From positions 62,001 to 126,000 of the forward strand of contig JAPZUF010000011.1 of NCBI GenBank assembly GCA_027533395.1: a stretch of DNA of 64,000 nucleotides. The letters run 5' to 3'. The notes under the pieces are model-generated. The model was not told where the DNA came from. It did no database searches and saw nothing but the letters and a program-made list of their open reading frames with translations. Below are positions 7,615 to 17,580 of this stretch, piece after piece (position 1 is the stretch's first letter; the number at the start of each line of letters is the position of its first letter). Source of the stretch: Cyclobacteriaceae bacterium. GTDB lineage: Bacteria > Bacteroidota > Bacteroidia > Cytophagales > Cyclobacteriaceae. Position numbers and translations under genes: made by a program.

Positions 7615-9616
7615 ATGAAAAAAGTATTACTCTTTCTACTCACAAGTTTTATGCTAACAGCGTGTGTAGAAGTATTGAACCCCGAAACAACAACCAGCGA
7701 AGATATTACCGCTCTTTCTATCCCCGATCATTTCAACTATACCACAACCCGCGATTTTCAGGTTGATGTTAAGGTGTTAGATAATGGTGGAAAAGGGCTA
7801 ACACGTGTGCCCATGCAATATGGTTTCAGAACAGAAGAAGGTTTTTTAAACCTAGGCACATTTCAAACGAATAACAACGGAGAGGCAAAGCTAATCAATT
7901 CCCTACCTGATTACATCGATTCGCTTGTTATCCGTACAGCCTATATAGGTCTACCACAAGAAACAATAGTTGCCATAAAAGCAGGCAACAACCAAGTTAC
8001 CATTGGCGGAAATAACCTTACTGCTATACGCAGCAGAGTAACTTCTTCGGCAAGCGCTAGCCGAACAGCCAATGGAAAGTTTACTTTCATGGCTACTTTC
8101 GATGCACAAGGTGTACCCAACAACCTGGAACCTGTTAACACCTACATTCCGCAAGATTTACTCGATCTGGTTAATAACTCTCTACCCGAAAGAAGACCAG
8201 TGCCGCAATTCAACCCAGAGTATATTGCTGAGAACATCAATGCAGATACACGTTTTCAGGAAACAGCAGATGTATGGATCACCTTCGTGCACGAAGGTGC
8301 AGGGTGGCGAAATGCATTGGGGTATTACACGTATGATCTCAATAATCCTCCTACTTCTATTAACGATATAAAAGTTACATAACATCATCTTCCCCAATGT
8401 TTCACTTGCAGGAAGTGGTGGAAATTTAAAATCAGGTAATAAAATTTACTTAGGAAGATTCCCGGCTAATACTGGCATTGGTTGGTTTTTAGTGCCTGAT
8501 GGATGGAATGGACTTGATGTTTTAGACAGACCACAAATCAAATACTCTAACAAAAGATTAAACACGTTTACAACAGGCACCAACCAACCACATGTAGCCA
8601 CTTTAAAAGACGACATTCGCGAAACTGTATTGTTGGGTATTGAAGATACATCTCGCCCCGGAGGAGATAATGATTTTAACGATGCTGTATTTTTTATCAC
8701 TGCTAATCCGTATCGCGCGGTAATTACAGAAAACGTAGCATCTGCTAAAGCTGCCACAGGAACAGATACGGATGGAGATAATGTATTGGATAGAAATGAT
8801 TTATATCCAAACGATGCTCAGCGCGCTTTCAATGTTTTCTCTCCTGCCGAGAATGTATTTGGTTCTCTTGCCTTCGAAGATATGTGGCCCGATAAAGGCG
8901 ACTATGATATGAACGATGTGGTTGTGGATTACAACTTTAAGGCCATCACCAATGTGGCCAACGAAGTTGTAGAATTACAAGGTCAGTTTAAAGTGCGTGC
9001 CTTAGGTGCATCTTATCAAAATGGATTTGCAATTGAGTTGCCTGTTGCTTCCGATAAGATTGCTTCTGTTACTTACGATAGAGCCCGTTATGGTTCATTA
9101 CCTATGTTAGCAAATGGCACAGAAGCCGGACAAGAAAAAGCTGTACTCGTTTTGTTCAACAACAGCCACGATTTATTCGGCAGACCCGGCATGGTGAATA
9201 CACAAAACAACCAAGGAAAAATCTCTCCTATTTCTTTATCCTTCTCCGTAAAATTTACAACGCCTATCAGTTTAACCGAATTAGGCTATGCACCTTTTAA
9301 TGCTTTTATTTTTGTGAACGAACGCACTGCCGAAGTACACTTACCCGGCATGCCACCCACTACAAAAGCAAATCTTACTTTATTAGGAAGCAAAGCAGAC
9401 AGCAGCAGACCGCAAGAAGGACGCTTTTACAAATCAGGAGATAACCTGCCCTGGGCCATTAATCTACCTTTAGAATTTAATTACCCGGTAGAAGGACAAG
9501 CCATTAATAAAGCACATTTAAAATTTGCCGAATGGGCAAAAAGTGGTGGTAACATAAGCAAAGACTGGTACAAAAACTCTTCGGGCTACCGACAAGCTAT
9601 TTACATCTATCAATAA
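7615..9616 (+). pseudogene. LruC-domain surface lipoprotein with a frameshift (apparent pseudogene)
   Basis: Two open frames, 7615-8382 and the one ending at 9616, make one protein of about 666 residues. The N-terminus is a lipoprotein signal with lipobox LTAC (Cys17). The first frame ends at DIKVT then TAA. The second frame is open from 8372 and continues naturally as NIIFPNVSLAGSGG, so one extra base near 8380 (or an equivalent indel) breaks the gene. Downstream come a DUF4114-like segment (GIEDTSRPGGDNDFNDAVF), a calcium-binding DTDGDNVLDRNDLYPND loop and the C-terminal LruC domain with FEDMWPDKGDYDMNDVVVDY. LruC proteins are exported envelope proteins of unclear role. A GTG at 8492 could restart translation, but without a signal peptide. 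No long homopolymer lies at the break. Confidence 0.82.
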
Positions 9617-9642
9617 AATTTTTTTAAGCCCAATTGTTGAAT

Positions 9643-9674
9643 AATCCGGAGGTGGAAACATCTCCGGATTTTTA
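9643..9674 (+). terminator. Rho-independent terminator after the LruC gene
   Basis: AATCCGGAG (9643-9651) pairs with CTCCGGATT (9662-9670) around a 10-base loop, followed by a T-rich run. It separates the lipoprotein from the polysaccharide operon that starts at 9796. Confidence 0.8.
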
Positions 9675-9795
9675 TTTCCAAAAACCACCACAACCTGCTA
9701 TTAATCGCCTTGTAGCATCCAAACATCTAAAAAGAAAAAATACCGCTTTTTCTCCCTCTAATTTTGAACTATACAAAGCGAAAAAAATAGTAGGA

Positions 9796-10530
9796 ATGAA
9801 GCCGAACATAGTGTTGATTACGATTACTTTTTGTTTGCACGCGTTTGCATGCTTTTCGCAAGAAAACATTGATCCTGCACAAGAGAAAAAATTAATCGAG
9901 AGTTTGTTAACAAACGAAGCCCAACTTGATTCTCTTGTTGCTCGTGCCTTGCAAAACTCGTATTGGATACAAGGCTTTGAAGCCGAGTTAGCCCAACAAC
10001 ACGAAAACGTGTTGCAAGAAAAAAAACGTTGGGTATCCTCCTTCCGTATGGGCGTAAATTTTTTCTCTCTTAATACGCAAGTCAACAGCAATAATGAATC
10101 AGTTACCACTGCAGGTATTTTGCCACAACTCGGTTTAACATTAAGCATAGACCCTGAGCGTTTCATTAGCCGCAGCAGTTACATTCGGGAAGCCAAACTA
10201 CAAGTTACACGAGCACACAATCAGGTACTGCATCAACGAAGACAATTGCGCGTAGAAATTGTTCAATTGTTTTATCACTACCTCGAAACGCTTGGCCTAT
10301 TAGAGTTACGCCTACAAGCCCAACAAACTCAGCAAGAACAATGCACATTGATTGAAGCAAAATTTAAAAAAGGAGAAGAACAACTTGAAGCTGTTTTGCT
10401 TAACCAAAATGCATTAGTGCTTACTAACGAAGCTGTTTTAAAAGCACAATTGCAAGTACGCAAGCTAAAACGCGAAATCGAATTGCTTACTACAGCTACC
10501 GAAGAAGGAACCGAACTCGTGCGCAGATAA
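9796..10530 (+). CDS. Short TolC-like outer-membrane export protein
   Basis: This protein of 244 residues starts from the ATG at 9796, where a signal peptide (MKPNIVLITITFCLHAFACF) fits well. A longer frame upstream to 9634 runs through the terminator and is rejected. The mature part has long coiled-coil helices (QLRVEIVQLFYHYLETLGLLEL, then the repeated Gln/Glu/Lys-rich helix) like one half of a TolC-family protein. TolC proteins usually have over 400 residues in two repeats, so this is about half length. It is followed after 3 bases by the Wzz-like gene, and probably acts in the periplasm or outer membrane in polysaccharide export. No Wza-type protein is in the window. Confidence 0.65.
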   Translation: MKPNIVLITITFCLHAFACFSQENIDPAQEKKLIESLLTNEAQLDSLVARALQNSYWIQGFEAELAQQHENVLQEKKRWVSSFRMGVNFFSLNTQVNSNNESVTTAGILPQLGLTLSIDPERFISRSSYIREAKLQVTRAHNQVLHQRRQLRVEIVQLFYHYLETLGLLELRLQAQQTQQEQCTLIEAKFKKGEEQLEAVLLNQNALVLTNEAVLKAQLQVRKLKREIELLTTATEEGTELVRR

Positions 10531-10533
10531 ACC

Positions 10534-12675
10534 ATGGATACCTTAATAGATATACTAAGAACACTTTTGCGTCATCGATATAAACTCGTCATCATGCCGT
10601 TGCTTACGATGACGCTGATTTTTTATTTTACGCGCAATCTGCCACAACAATATAAAACAGAAGCAAGGCTTTACCTTAATTTGCAAGAAGGCAAAGGATT
10701 GAGTTTAGCGGATGAAGATCTGAAGCAATATCAAGTTCATTCCTATTTTCAAAACACAGTAGAACTACTCAAATCTAAACGCACACTAGAGCGTGTTCGG
10801 ATAAAAGCCATTGAATTGGCATTAGCTCCAACACCTAATTACTTTCATCATGGAAATGAAAAACTAATCGCTAAACGTGCCGAAGTAGAACAAAAACTTA
10901 TGGCACTACAAGTAGGAGAAACTTTATCGCCAGATGATTCTGCTGCTCAACTCATGATCCAATTTTTGCACTATCATCACTTACTAGACGATGGAATCCG
11001 GAACACAATACTTGCCTTCAGAGTAATGGATAGCAATTTTATGAAAGTAGAATTAACTGCCGAACATCCTGAGAAAGCAAAGTTGTTGGCCGAATTATTC
11101 ATAGAAGCCCTGGTAGAAGAAAACAGATCATTAGCAAAAAATAAAATTAAAGGACATAAAGAAATTATAGAAGGATTAGTGCGCCAAGCCAAAGAAGATT
11201 TAGACACGAAAATAAAAAGACTCGAACAATTTAAATCTACTAACACCATCATTAACCTTGGCGAACACACCAAGGCTATTGTTGTTTACCTTGTTCAATT
11301 AGAAGGGCAACGTGCCAATCTGATGGCCCGTGTTGCCGCCAGCAGCAGAGGGAAACAAGAAGTTTTAGCAACCGTGCAAAGCGGAAATGAAGTATCGCTT
11401 GATTTATCCGGTCATGATGAAATTCTAAAACTGAAAAATGAATTAAAAGAACTCAACAGATCGGCCTTGGTAAATTCCTTTCGCGATCAAAAAGTGGCAG
11501 ATCAAAAATCAATAGAATCAAATATAGAAAAAACAAAAGCTGCCATTCAACAGAAATTGTTAGAACTTGCACGCAAAACGCCTTACGATCCCAGTCAGTT
11601 TCAGTTAGACTTAGCCGGACGTTTTCTGAATTATGATTTAGATGCCGAAACATCTGCTGATATGATTGACATTATCAATTCGGAAATTCAACGCGTTAAT
11701 CAATACTCAAAACGTTTTGCTCCTTTCGAATCTACCATAGGTGCGTACGAACAAGAAATCAGTACCGCTAATCATGTATATTTAACGTTGCTCAATAAGC
11801 TGAACCTAACCGAATCCATGGAGTATGGTTCTGGTGAAAATGTAATCGATGTAATCGACACTCCAATACTTCCTGCTAAACCTCAACCTTCAAAGCGATG
11901 GATTATGATTATAGCAGGTGGATTAGCCGTATTCGTTTTATTGGCCGCTGTTTTTATTATTCTACACTTGTTAGATGCAACCATTCGCTCAGTAGAAAAA
12001 TTGAAGATGCATACTTCGCTTCCTATCCTTGGTGCTATTCCGCAAACTACAAATCTGAAAGATGATGTTCTACAAAGTGCCTGGACAGCCGTAGAAAACC
12101 AACAATGGATGCAAATGGCACAACTTATACTAAACCGTTGCCAAGGCGAAGAAAATGTGTTGCTGATCACTTCTGCTTTTGGAGAACAAGGCCAAAACTC
12201 CATTGCCCTTAAAATGAAACAGTTTTTACACGAAGCCAATTTGCGTGTGGCACTGGTACAAGCCAACTGCACGCTCCAACAAAACCTGCCAGAAGCTGAT
12301 GTTAACTTTAATGATTGGTTAGAAAACGAAAAACTAATTGCTAATCGCGAAAAAGTAATCAACGAAATTAAAAGACTGAAAAAAGAAAACGATATCGTAT
12401 TAGTTGTGCCTACACCTATGGACCAACCGGCCACAACTCACTTTTGGATGGAGCAAGGCAACCATCTTCTGCTGGCTTTTAAGGCTAATCGCATTTTTAC
12501 CAAAATGGATAAACGTGCCGAAGAACTTATCCAACACTCTCCTATTTCTTTTTTAGGTAATGTTCTTTTAGATGTATATCCGGAAAGTATGGAAGATTTT
12601 CTCGGTGGTTTACCTAATAAAAAAAGTAAAATCAGAAAATGGATTAAAAAAATAATGACACGCAACCTACAATGA
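10534..12675 (+). CDS. Wzz/GumC-like polysaccharide chain-length protein with degenerate kinase-like domain
   Basis: The 713-residue inner-membrane protein has a membrane helix at about 18-34, a long periplasmic coiled-coil region (about 200-430), a second membrane helix at about 455-479 and a cytoplasmic domain of about 230 residues. The fold order matches polysaccharide co-polymerases fused to a BY-kinase. The expected Walker A motif is degenerate: residues 546-556 read TSAFGEQGQNS, with no P-loop lysine, and there is no Tyr cluster at the C-terminus. It probably sets chain length without kinase activity. It starts 3 bases after the TolC-like gene, and its stop overlaps the next start in ATGA. 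Confidence 0.88.
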   Translation: MDTLIDILRTLLRHRYKLVIMPLLTMTLIFYFTRNLPQQYKTEARLYLNLQEGKGLSLADEDLKQYQVHSYFQNTVELLKSKRTLERVRIKAIELALAPTPNYFHHGNEKLIAKRAEVEQKLMALQVGETLSPDDSAAQLMIQFLHYHHLLDDGIRNTILAFRVMDSNFMKVELTAEHPEKAKLLAELFIEALVEENRSLAKNKIKGHKEIIEGLVRQAKEDLDTKIKRLEQFKSTNTIINLGEHTKAIVVYLVQLEGQRANLMARVAASSRGKQEVLATVQSGNEVSLDLSGHDEILKLKNELKELNRSALVNSFRDQKVADQKSIESNIEKTKAAIQQKLLELARKTPYDPSQFQLDLAGRFLNYDLDAETSADMIDIINSEIQRVNQYSKRFAPFESTIGAYEQEISTANHVYLTLLNKLNLTESMEYGSGENVIDVIDTPILPAKPQPSKRWIMIIAGGLAVFVLLAAVFIILHLLDATIRSVEKLKMHTSLPILGAIPQTTNLKDDVLQSAWTAVENQQWMQMAQLILNRCQGEENVLLITSAFGEQGQNSIALKMKQFLHEANLRVALVQANCTLQQNLPEADVNFNDWLENEKLIANREKVINEIKRLKKENDIVLVVPTPMDQPATTHFWMEQGNHLLLAFKANRIFTKMDKRAEELIQHSPISFLGNVLLDVYPESMEDFLGGLPNKKSKIRKWIKKIMTRNLQ

Positions 12676-13895
12676 AAACAGTATTATATATTCTCCTTAT
12701 TCCTTTTGCTCTTTACTTCTGTTTCTATGCTTTTTATTGGCTGATCTTGATTTTGGCAGGCAAGGAAAAATCGCAGAAGAAAAAAAGTGTACACGTATAC
12801 AACCCCGAGGTCTTGCTTATACTTCCTGCCTATAAACCCACTCCTATCTTCAAACAAGTTCTAGATGCCGTGGCTGTTGCCATAAAAAATAGAAACATAA
12901 AAGTATTTGTGTTGTTGCAACAAGCCGAAAAAGAATATGGCTACTATGCACGCGAAAAAGGATTCTGGGTTGAGTCGCAAAACTTTGATCACCTTTCTGG
13001 GAATTCTTATCAACATGCTTTACGCTACATCTGCTCGCAAATTGCAGTGTATCAAAACAAAGGCAAAATAAATCCGGAGTTTGTTATGTTGGTAGATAAA
13101 GATAATCTGATAGCGTCCGATTTCTTCGAAAAAATTCCAGCTCATGTCTACGATCAATTCGATATTATTCAAGGCAAACGTTTATCCATTTCAACACATA
13201 ATGCTATTTCCTTCTTCGATCATATAACTGAGCGTTTAAACGATACCATGTTTCGCTTTGCTAAACAAAACTTAGGTTTAATGATTGAAATAAGCGGAAG
13301 TGGTGCCCTCATCGAAACTGATTTGTTTTTAGATACCATCCATAAACTAGATCCGAAAGCACCCGGTTTCGATAAAAATTTTATGATCAACTTACTCAGC
13401 AGCAAACGCGAAGTGCGCAGTATTTTTTGGTCGGATAGCACCCTTACTGAAGAAAAAACTGCTTCACAACAAGTACACAATCCGCAACGTGTGCGTTGGT
13501 TTGGCGAACAATATTACAATGCCTTGTACCATGGTGGTAAACTTTTAAAAGCTTCTTGGAAATACAAACGCCTAGCTCCTTTCGAGTATTTGCTTACGCT
13601 TTATCGTCCACCTCGCTCTGTTCAGTTTTTGCTCATTCATTTTTTTGCTCTTGCAGAATGTGCTTCTAGGTTGATAACAGAAACATGGCCTTTAGATTTT
13701 CCTGTGTTTACCTTAGCGTTGGCGTTGCAAAACGCGGCTATTCTTATCTTTTTAATTCAGCAAAAAAACATATCCTCGACCTTACGCTATGGTGCAAGAC
13801 TTCCTCTTTTAGCCTGGCATAATTTCTTTAATGCATTTAAAAGCATTAAAAAAGAAAATCACGGAAAGTTCATCCACACTAACCATCAATTATAA
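12672..13895 (+). CDS. Membrane glycosyltransferase family 2
   Basis: This 407-residue GT2 enzyme has an N-terminal membrane helix (about 5-30), then a GT-A domain with MLVDKDN as the metal-binding DxD-like motif and a QQVHNPQRVRWFGEQYY stretch matching the QxxRW motif of processive transferases. C-terminal membrane helices follow (about 310-375). It probably builds the repeat unit or polymer at the cytoplasmic face. It overlaps the Wzz-like gene by 4 bp and is directly followed by the ligase/polymerase gene, so the operon is tight. The acceptor and sugar cannot be told from the sequence. Confidence 0.82.
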   Translation: MKTVLYILLIPFALYFCFYAFYWLILILAGKEKSQKKKSVHVYNPEVLLILPAYKPTPIFKQVLDAVAVAIKNRNIKVFVLLQQAEKEYGYYAREKGFWVESQNFDHLSGNSYQHALRYICSQIAVYQNKGKINPEFVMLVDKDNLIASDFFEKIPAHVYDQFDIIQGKRLSISTHNAISFFDHITERLNDTMFRFAKQNLGLMIEISGSGALIETDLFLDTIHKLDPKAPGFDKNFMINLLSSKREVRSIFWSDSTLTEEKTASQQVHNPQRVRWFGEQYYNALYHGGKLLKASWKYKRLAPFEYLLTLYRPPRSVQFLLIHFFALAECASRLITETWPLDFPVFTLALALQNAAILIFLIQQKNISSTLRYGARLPLLAWHNFFNAFKSIKKENHGKFIHTNHQL

Positions 13896-15365
13896 ATGGT
13901 ATCCTTTACACCCACTGCAGGAACACAACTTGCTCGCTTTATAAAAGGCGAAGGTAATATTCCTTCGTGGATGCTTTGGTTAGTATGCTTTTCTGCAGTT
14001 CCAACGGTAACCTATATGGTTTTGCAGTTTGGTTTTTGGGCAGGCATTGGGTTAATAGTTGTAATTATAGCCATGCCCATTAGTATAGCGGCCTTATGGA
14101 ATACCGGTATTGGTTTATACATCTTAGTATTATTTGCCTTTTTTATCAGCATACCCAACAGGCTAGCAGAAGGTATTCCGATGGGTATTGGTATGGATGT
14201 GATGATACTCGTTATGCTTGTTGGTTTATTGTACAGTTGCACAGTTAAACGCAATTGGGAAAGTTTTAAAACACCCATCAGCTTGGCTGTATTTCTTTGG
14301 GCTGGTATGAATGTAATCGAATTATTTAATCCCTGGGCCGGTTCGCGGGCAGCATGGTTTTATGTTATCCGCCCTGCTGTTGGGTACATGATGTTGTTCT
14401 TTCTTACGTACAGTTACCTCGACTCGAAACAGAAATTATTTCGGTTATTGGGTGTTATTTTATTCTTAAGTTTTGTTTCTGCCGTGTGGGGAATTTGGCA
14501 AGCTACGGTTGGTTATTTCTCATGGGAGTATAATTATGTTTTCAGCCACGATTTAGTGCATCTTGTTTTTAATTATGGAAGATGGCGTGCCATCGGTTCT
14601 ATTGGTTCTCCGGCACAATTCGGAATTTTAATGGCTTTTATATCCATGTTATGCTTACCCTTAGTAGGTGTGAGCAAAAGTTATTGGATGAAATTTGTTT
14701 TACTGACCGTAAGCGCAACAACGCTTTTAGCGATGGTTTACTCTGGCACACGGTCGGCCTTTATCATAATCCCTATTTTTTATGTGATTTGGGTTTTTCT
14801 AGCTCGCCAACGTTGGATGTATAACTCTTTAGCAGTAGCAGTAGTTGGGTTTATTGTGTTAGCAACTACACCTAGTAATAATTATCATGTTCAACGCATT
14901 CAATCTGTTTTTAAAGCATCAGAAGATAAATCGTACCAAACCAGAGCAAAAAACAGAGCCATGATTTTCCCCTGGATATTGGCGCATCCTATAGGTGGCG
15001 GATTAGGCTCAACCGGAGTATGGGGGCAACGATTTACACCCGGCACATTCTTAGCTTTGTTTGCACCAGACTCAGGCCTTATTCGGGTAGCTGTAGAATT
15101 AGGCTGGATCGGTTTGTTTTTCTTTCTCTGGCTTTACTTTAAAATAATCAAAGAAGGTGTAGTGGCTTCTACGCGCATGGAAGACAAAACCTTACAAGCC
15201 CTTGCTTACGGCTTACTTGCTGCCATTACTCCATTGTTACTTGTAGAGTGGGGACAAGAAGTTATCGGTGTTTTCCCGATGAGTGTATTATTCTGGATGT
15301 TTGTTGCCATTTTATTTCGTGCAATTAATCTTAGCAGCATAAAAAATAACGCTAATACTATATGA
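13896..15365 (+). CDS. O-antigen ligase / Wzy-like polymerase
   Basis: This is a 489-residue polytopic membrane protein with about ten to twelve hydrophobic helices and a large loop in the C-terminal half (about 330-400) containing RTRSAFIII- and HPIGGGLGSTG-like elements typical of the O-antigen ligase superfamily. Such proteins polymerise or transfer lipid-linked oligosaccharides on the periplasmic side. Its position between a GT and a flippase favours polymerase (Wzy) over ligase. The start codon follows the previous stop with no gap, and its own stop overlaps the next start (ATGA). Confidence 0.82.
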   Translation: MVSFTPTAGTQLARFIKGEGNIPSWMLWLVCFSAVPTVTYMVLQFGFWAGIGLIVVIIAMPISIAALWNTGIGLYILVLFAFFISIPNRLAEGIPMGIGMDVMILVMLVGLLYSCTVKRNWESFKTPISLAVFLWAGMNVIELFNPWAGSRAAWFYVIRPAVGYMMLFFLTYSYLDSKQKLFRLLGVILFLSFVSAVWGIWQATVGYFSWEYNYVFSHDLVHLVFNYGRWRAIGSIGSPAQFGILMAFISMLCLPLVGVSKSYWMKFVLLTVSATTLLAMVYSGTRSAFIIIPIFYVIWVFLARQRWMYNSLAVAVVGFIVLATTPSNNYHVQRIQSVFKASEDKSYQTRAKNRAMIFPWILAHPIGGGLGSTGVWGQRFTPGTFLALFAPDSGLIRVAVELGWIGLFFFLWLYFKIIKEGVVASTRMEDKTLQALAYGLLAAITPLLLVEWGQEVIGVFPMSVLFWMFVAILFRAINLSSIKNNANTI

Positions 15366-16675
15366 TTACTAATAAAACAAGAGGGTGGGCCTTGGTTAAT
15401 AACGTTGTAGAATTATGCACAGGTATGGGAAGTATCATTTTTATTACCCGTATTTTTAGTATGAACGAAACAGGCGCGTGGTTTATGTTTATTGCACTAT
15501 TCGCTTTAGTAAGCAGCTTACGCGATGCGCTCATTCAACCTGCTCTTGTAAAAAGAATGGCAGGGAGAACAAACGAAGAAAGTGCAGGAGCCATACAACT
15601 TAACTTCCTAGCTATGTTTTCTTTCGAAGCACTGGCGAATGTTTGCATTTTACTCGTTGCCATTTTTGTAGAAGGTGATTTACAAAACTTGTTGTTGCTG
15701 TATGGTGCTTACTCTTTACCCAATGCCTGGTTCAGATGGCAAACGTTTTTTCTTCGGGCAAAACTAAACACACAAACTATCGCAATTAGCAATTGCGTAT
15801 TTGCACTCGTGCAATGGATAGGTTTTGCGCTACTAGCAGTTTGGAAATTACCTGTTCACTCACTTATTCTTGTATTAGGTGTTGCCAGCCTTCTAGCAGG
15901 ATTTTACGCATCCTTTAAAATTCCTTATCAGCAATTTTTACAAAGAAAAAACGAGCAAGAAGAATGGCGCCATCTTTTACAAGTTGGTGGATATGCTATG
16001 CTACGCGAAGCTACTTCTGCCCTATCATCTCGCATCAGTTTGTTTTACGCGTCAACTTTTATTTCTATCCAACATACTGCATGGTTAGGTGTATCGCAGC
16101 GTTTTGCTCAACTTTTTTTATTACCCAATCAGGCTATGCAATCTATTTTGTTTCCGGGTTTGGTAGAACACGTTAATCGAGACCAAGCTACCAAAGTCAA
16201 ACTTTTATTTCATCAAACTTTATCGCAATTGATTGCTTTTACTTTGCCACTTGCGATGGTTGTAGTTTGTGCATCATCGTATTTATTAAGTTTACTTCAT
16301 GGGCAAGCCTATAGCGAAGCGTGGTATTTATTATCTATATATGTTGTAGTGGCTGCTATTATCACACCATTTGGAACAGCCTTTGGCAGCTTAGTTACTG
16401 CTATTGGTAAACCTTATCTAGCCACGCGTATTGTACTGGTTAATAGTGTTATCAATATTCTATTGGGTTATTTACTAATGAACACCTGGGGTTTACCCGG
16501 TGCTCCTCTTGCTATGCTCCTAACCGAAATATTTGGATTATTTTGGTTAACGCACATGCTTAGAAAAGAGGCAGGCATAGACATACTCGAAACCTGGCAA
16601 TACGTTATAAAAAATTATACGTATTTATTAACCTTGATTAAAACAAAAACTGAAAAAATTGTTATCGTAAAATAA
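15362..16675 (+). CDS. Wzx-like polysaccharide flippase
   Basis: The 437-residue membrane protein has 12 or so helices of the MATE/Wzx (polysaccharide biosynthesis protein) type. It should move undecaprenyl-linked oligosaccharide units across the inner membrane. Signals include NNVVELCTGMGSIIFITRIF at the start and the late SVINILLGYLLMNTWGLPGA helix with G-x-P-G-A. The start overlaps the upstream gene by 4 bp, and a GT2 gene follows 2 bases after the stop. With the Wzz- and Wzy-like proteins it completes a Wzx/Wzy-type pathway. Confidence 0.87.
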   Translation: MITNKTRGWALVNNVVELCTGMGSIIFITRIFSMNETGAWFMFIALFALVSSLRDALIQPALVKRMAGRTNEESAGAIQLNFLAMFSFEALANVCILLVAIFVEGDLQNLLLLYGAYSLPNAWFRWQTFFLRAKLNTQTIAISNCVFALVQWIGFALLAVWKLPVHSLILVLGVASLLAGFYASFKIPYQQFLQRKNEQEEWRHLLQVGGYAMLREATSALSSRISLFYASTFISIQHTAWLGVSQRFAQLFLLPNQAMQSILFPGLVEHVNRDQATKVKLLFHQTLSQLIAFTLPLAMVVVCASSYLLSLLHGQAYSEAWYLLSIYVVVAAIITPFGTAFGSLVTAIGKPYLATRIVLVNSVINILLGYLLMNTWGLPGAPLAMLLTEIFGLFWLTHMLRKEAGIDILETWQYVIKNYTYLLTLIKTKTEKIVIVK

Positions 16676-16677
16676 AT

Positions 16678-17580
16678 ATGGAAATAACTGTTATTATTCC
16701 TACTTACAATCGGGTAGATTCTTTACACCAAACTTTACAAGCATTACAAAAGCAAACGCTTGCCACACATTTATACGAAGTAATTGTTGTAAACGATGGA
16801 TCCACTGATGGAACGGAAACTTACTTAAACAACGTAGCCTTAACCCTTTCTCACATCCGTTTCTTTACGCAGAAAAATGCCGGCCCTGCTGCCGCACGTA
16901 ACAAAGGTATATATGCTGCCGAAGGAAGAATTATTGCTTTCACTGATGACGATTGTATTCCACAAGACAACTGGCTTGAGGTTATTTATCATACCTTCCA
17001 AAAGACTAATTGTGTGGGGGTACAAGGCAGCACGTATACCGATGTACAAGATATTACACCCTTAACCCATCAGATCGACAACGAAAACGGAAATGCCAGT
17101 GTACCCACCTGTAACGCTGCCTTTACAAAAGAAGCTTTGCTACGTATACATGGTTTTGACGAACACTTTCCTTATCCGCACAACGAAGACGCAGATTTAG
17201 CCTGGCGCATAGAAAAAGTAGGGTCGATAGTATTTGAGAAGAAGATGCGTGTTTATCATCCTCCACGTTTAGATTCTTTTAAGAAAGTAGCCAAGCGCAT
17301 GAAAATAATGGAAAGTGAATTCAGACTTTTTTATAGAAATCCTCAGGCATATCAACAAAAACGTGCTGCATCTCCCTGGAAAAATATTTATTGGGAGATT
17401 GGTGTAAAAACACAAGTGTATTATTTACTGAGTAGATTTAAATATTATAAGCAACCGTTACTCATGGTACAAGGCTTTGCCTTAACATTTTTGTGGTGGG
17501 TTGATCTAGTTAAAAGATTACCCCGATTTATACACCAGGCAAAAAAAGAGCGGAAGGAATTTCCGCTCAGTTTACAGTAG
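16678..17580 (+). CDS. Glycosyltransferase family 2
   Basis: This 300-residue enzyme has a GT-A domain at the N-terminus: EITVIIPTYNR, VVNDGSTDGT, the DxD-type TDDDCIPQ, then the acceptor-side NEDADLAWRIEK. The C-terminal 100 residues are basic with one hydrophobic stretch that may sit on the membrane. It is the last gene of the rightward operon. Its end overlaps the end of the convergent acyltransferase gene by 14 bp. It probably adds one sugar to the lipid-linked repeat unit. Confidence 0.88.
   Translation: MEITVIIPTYNRVDSLHQTLQALQKQTLATHLYEVIVVNDGSTDGTETYLNNVALTLSHIRFFTQKNAGPAAARNKGIYAAEGRIIAFTDDDCIPQDNWLEVIYHTFQKTNCVGVQGSTYTDVQDITPLTHQIDNENGNASVPTCNAAFTKEALLRIHGFDEHFPYPHNEDADLAWRIEKVGSIVFEKKMRVYHPPRLDSFKKVAKRMKIMESEFRLFYRNPQAYQQKRAASPWKNIYWEIGVKTQVYYLLSRFKYYKQPLLMVQGFALTFLWWVDLVKRLPRFIHQAKKERKEFPLSLQ

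Noticed and set aside
8072-8371. Overlapping 99-residue frame inside the LruC gene
   Set aside because: It is a shadow of the lipoprotein frame, with no signal or domain.
9634-9795. Upstream extension of the TolC-like gene
   Set aside because: It would run through a strong terminator and place 54 residues before a good signal peptide.
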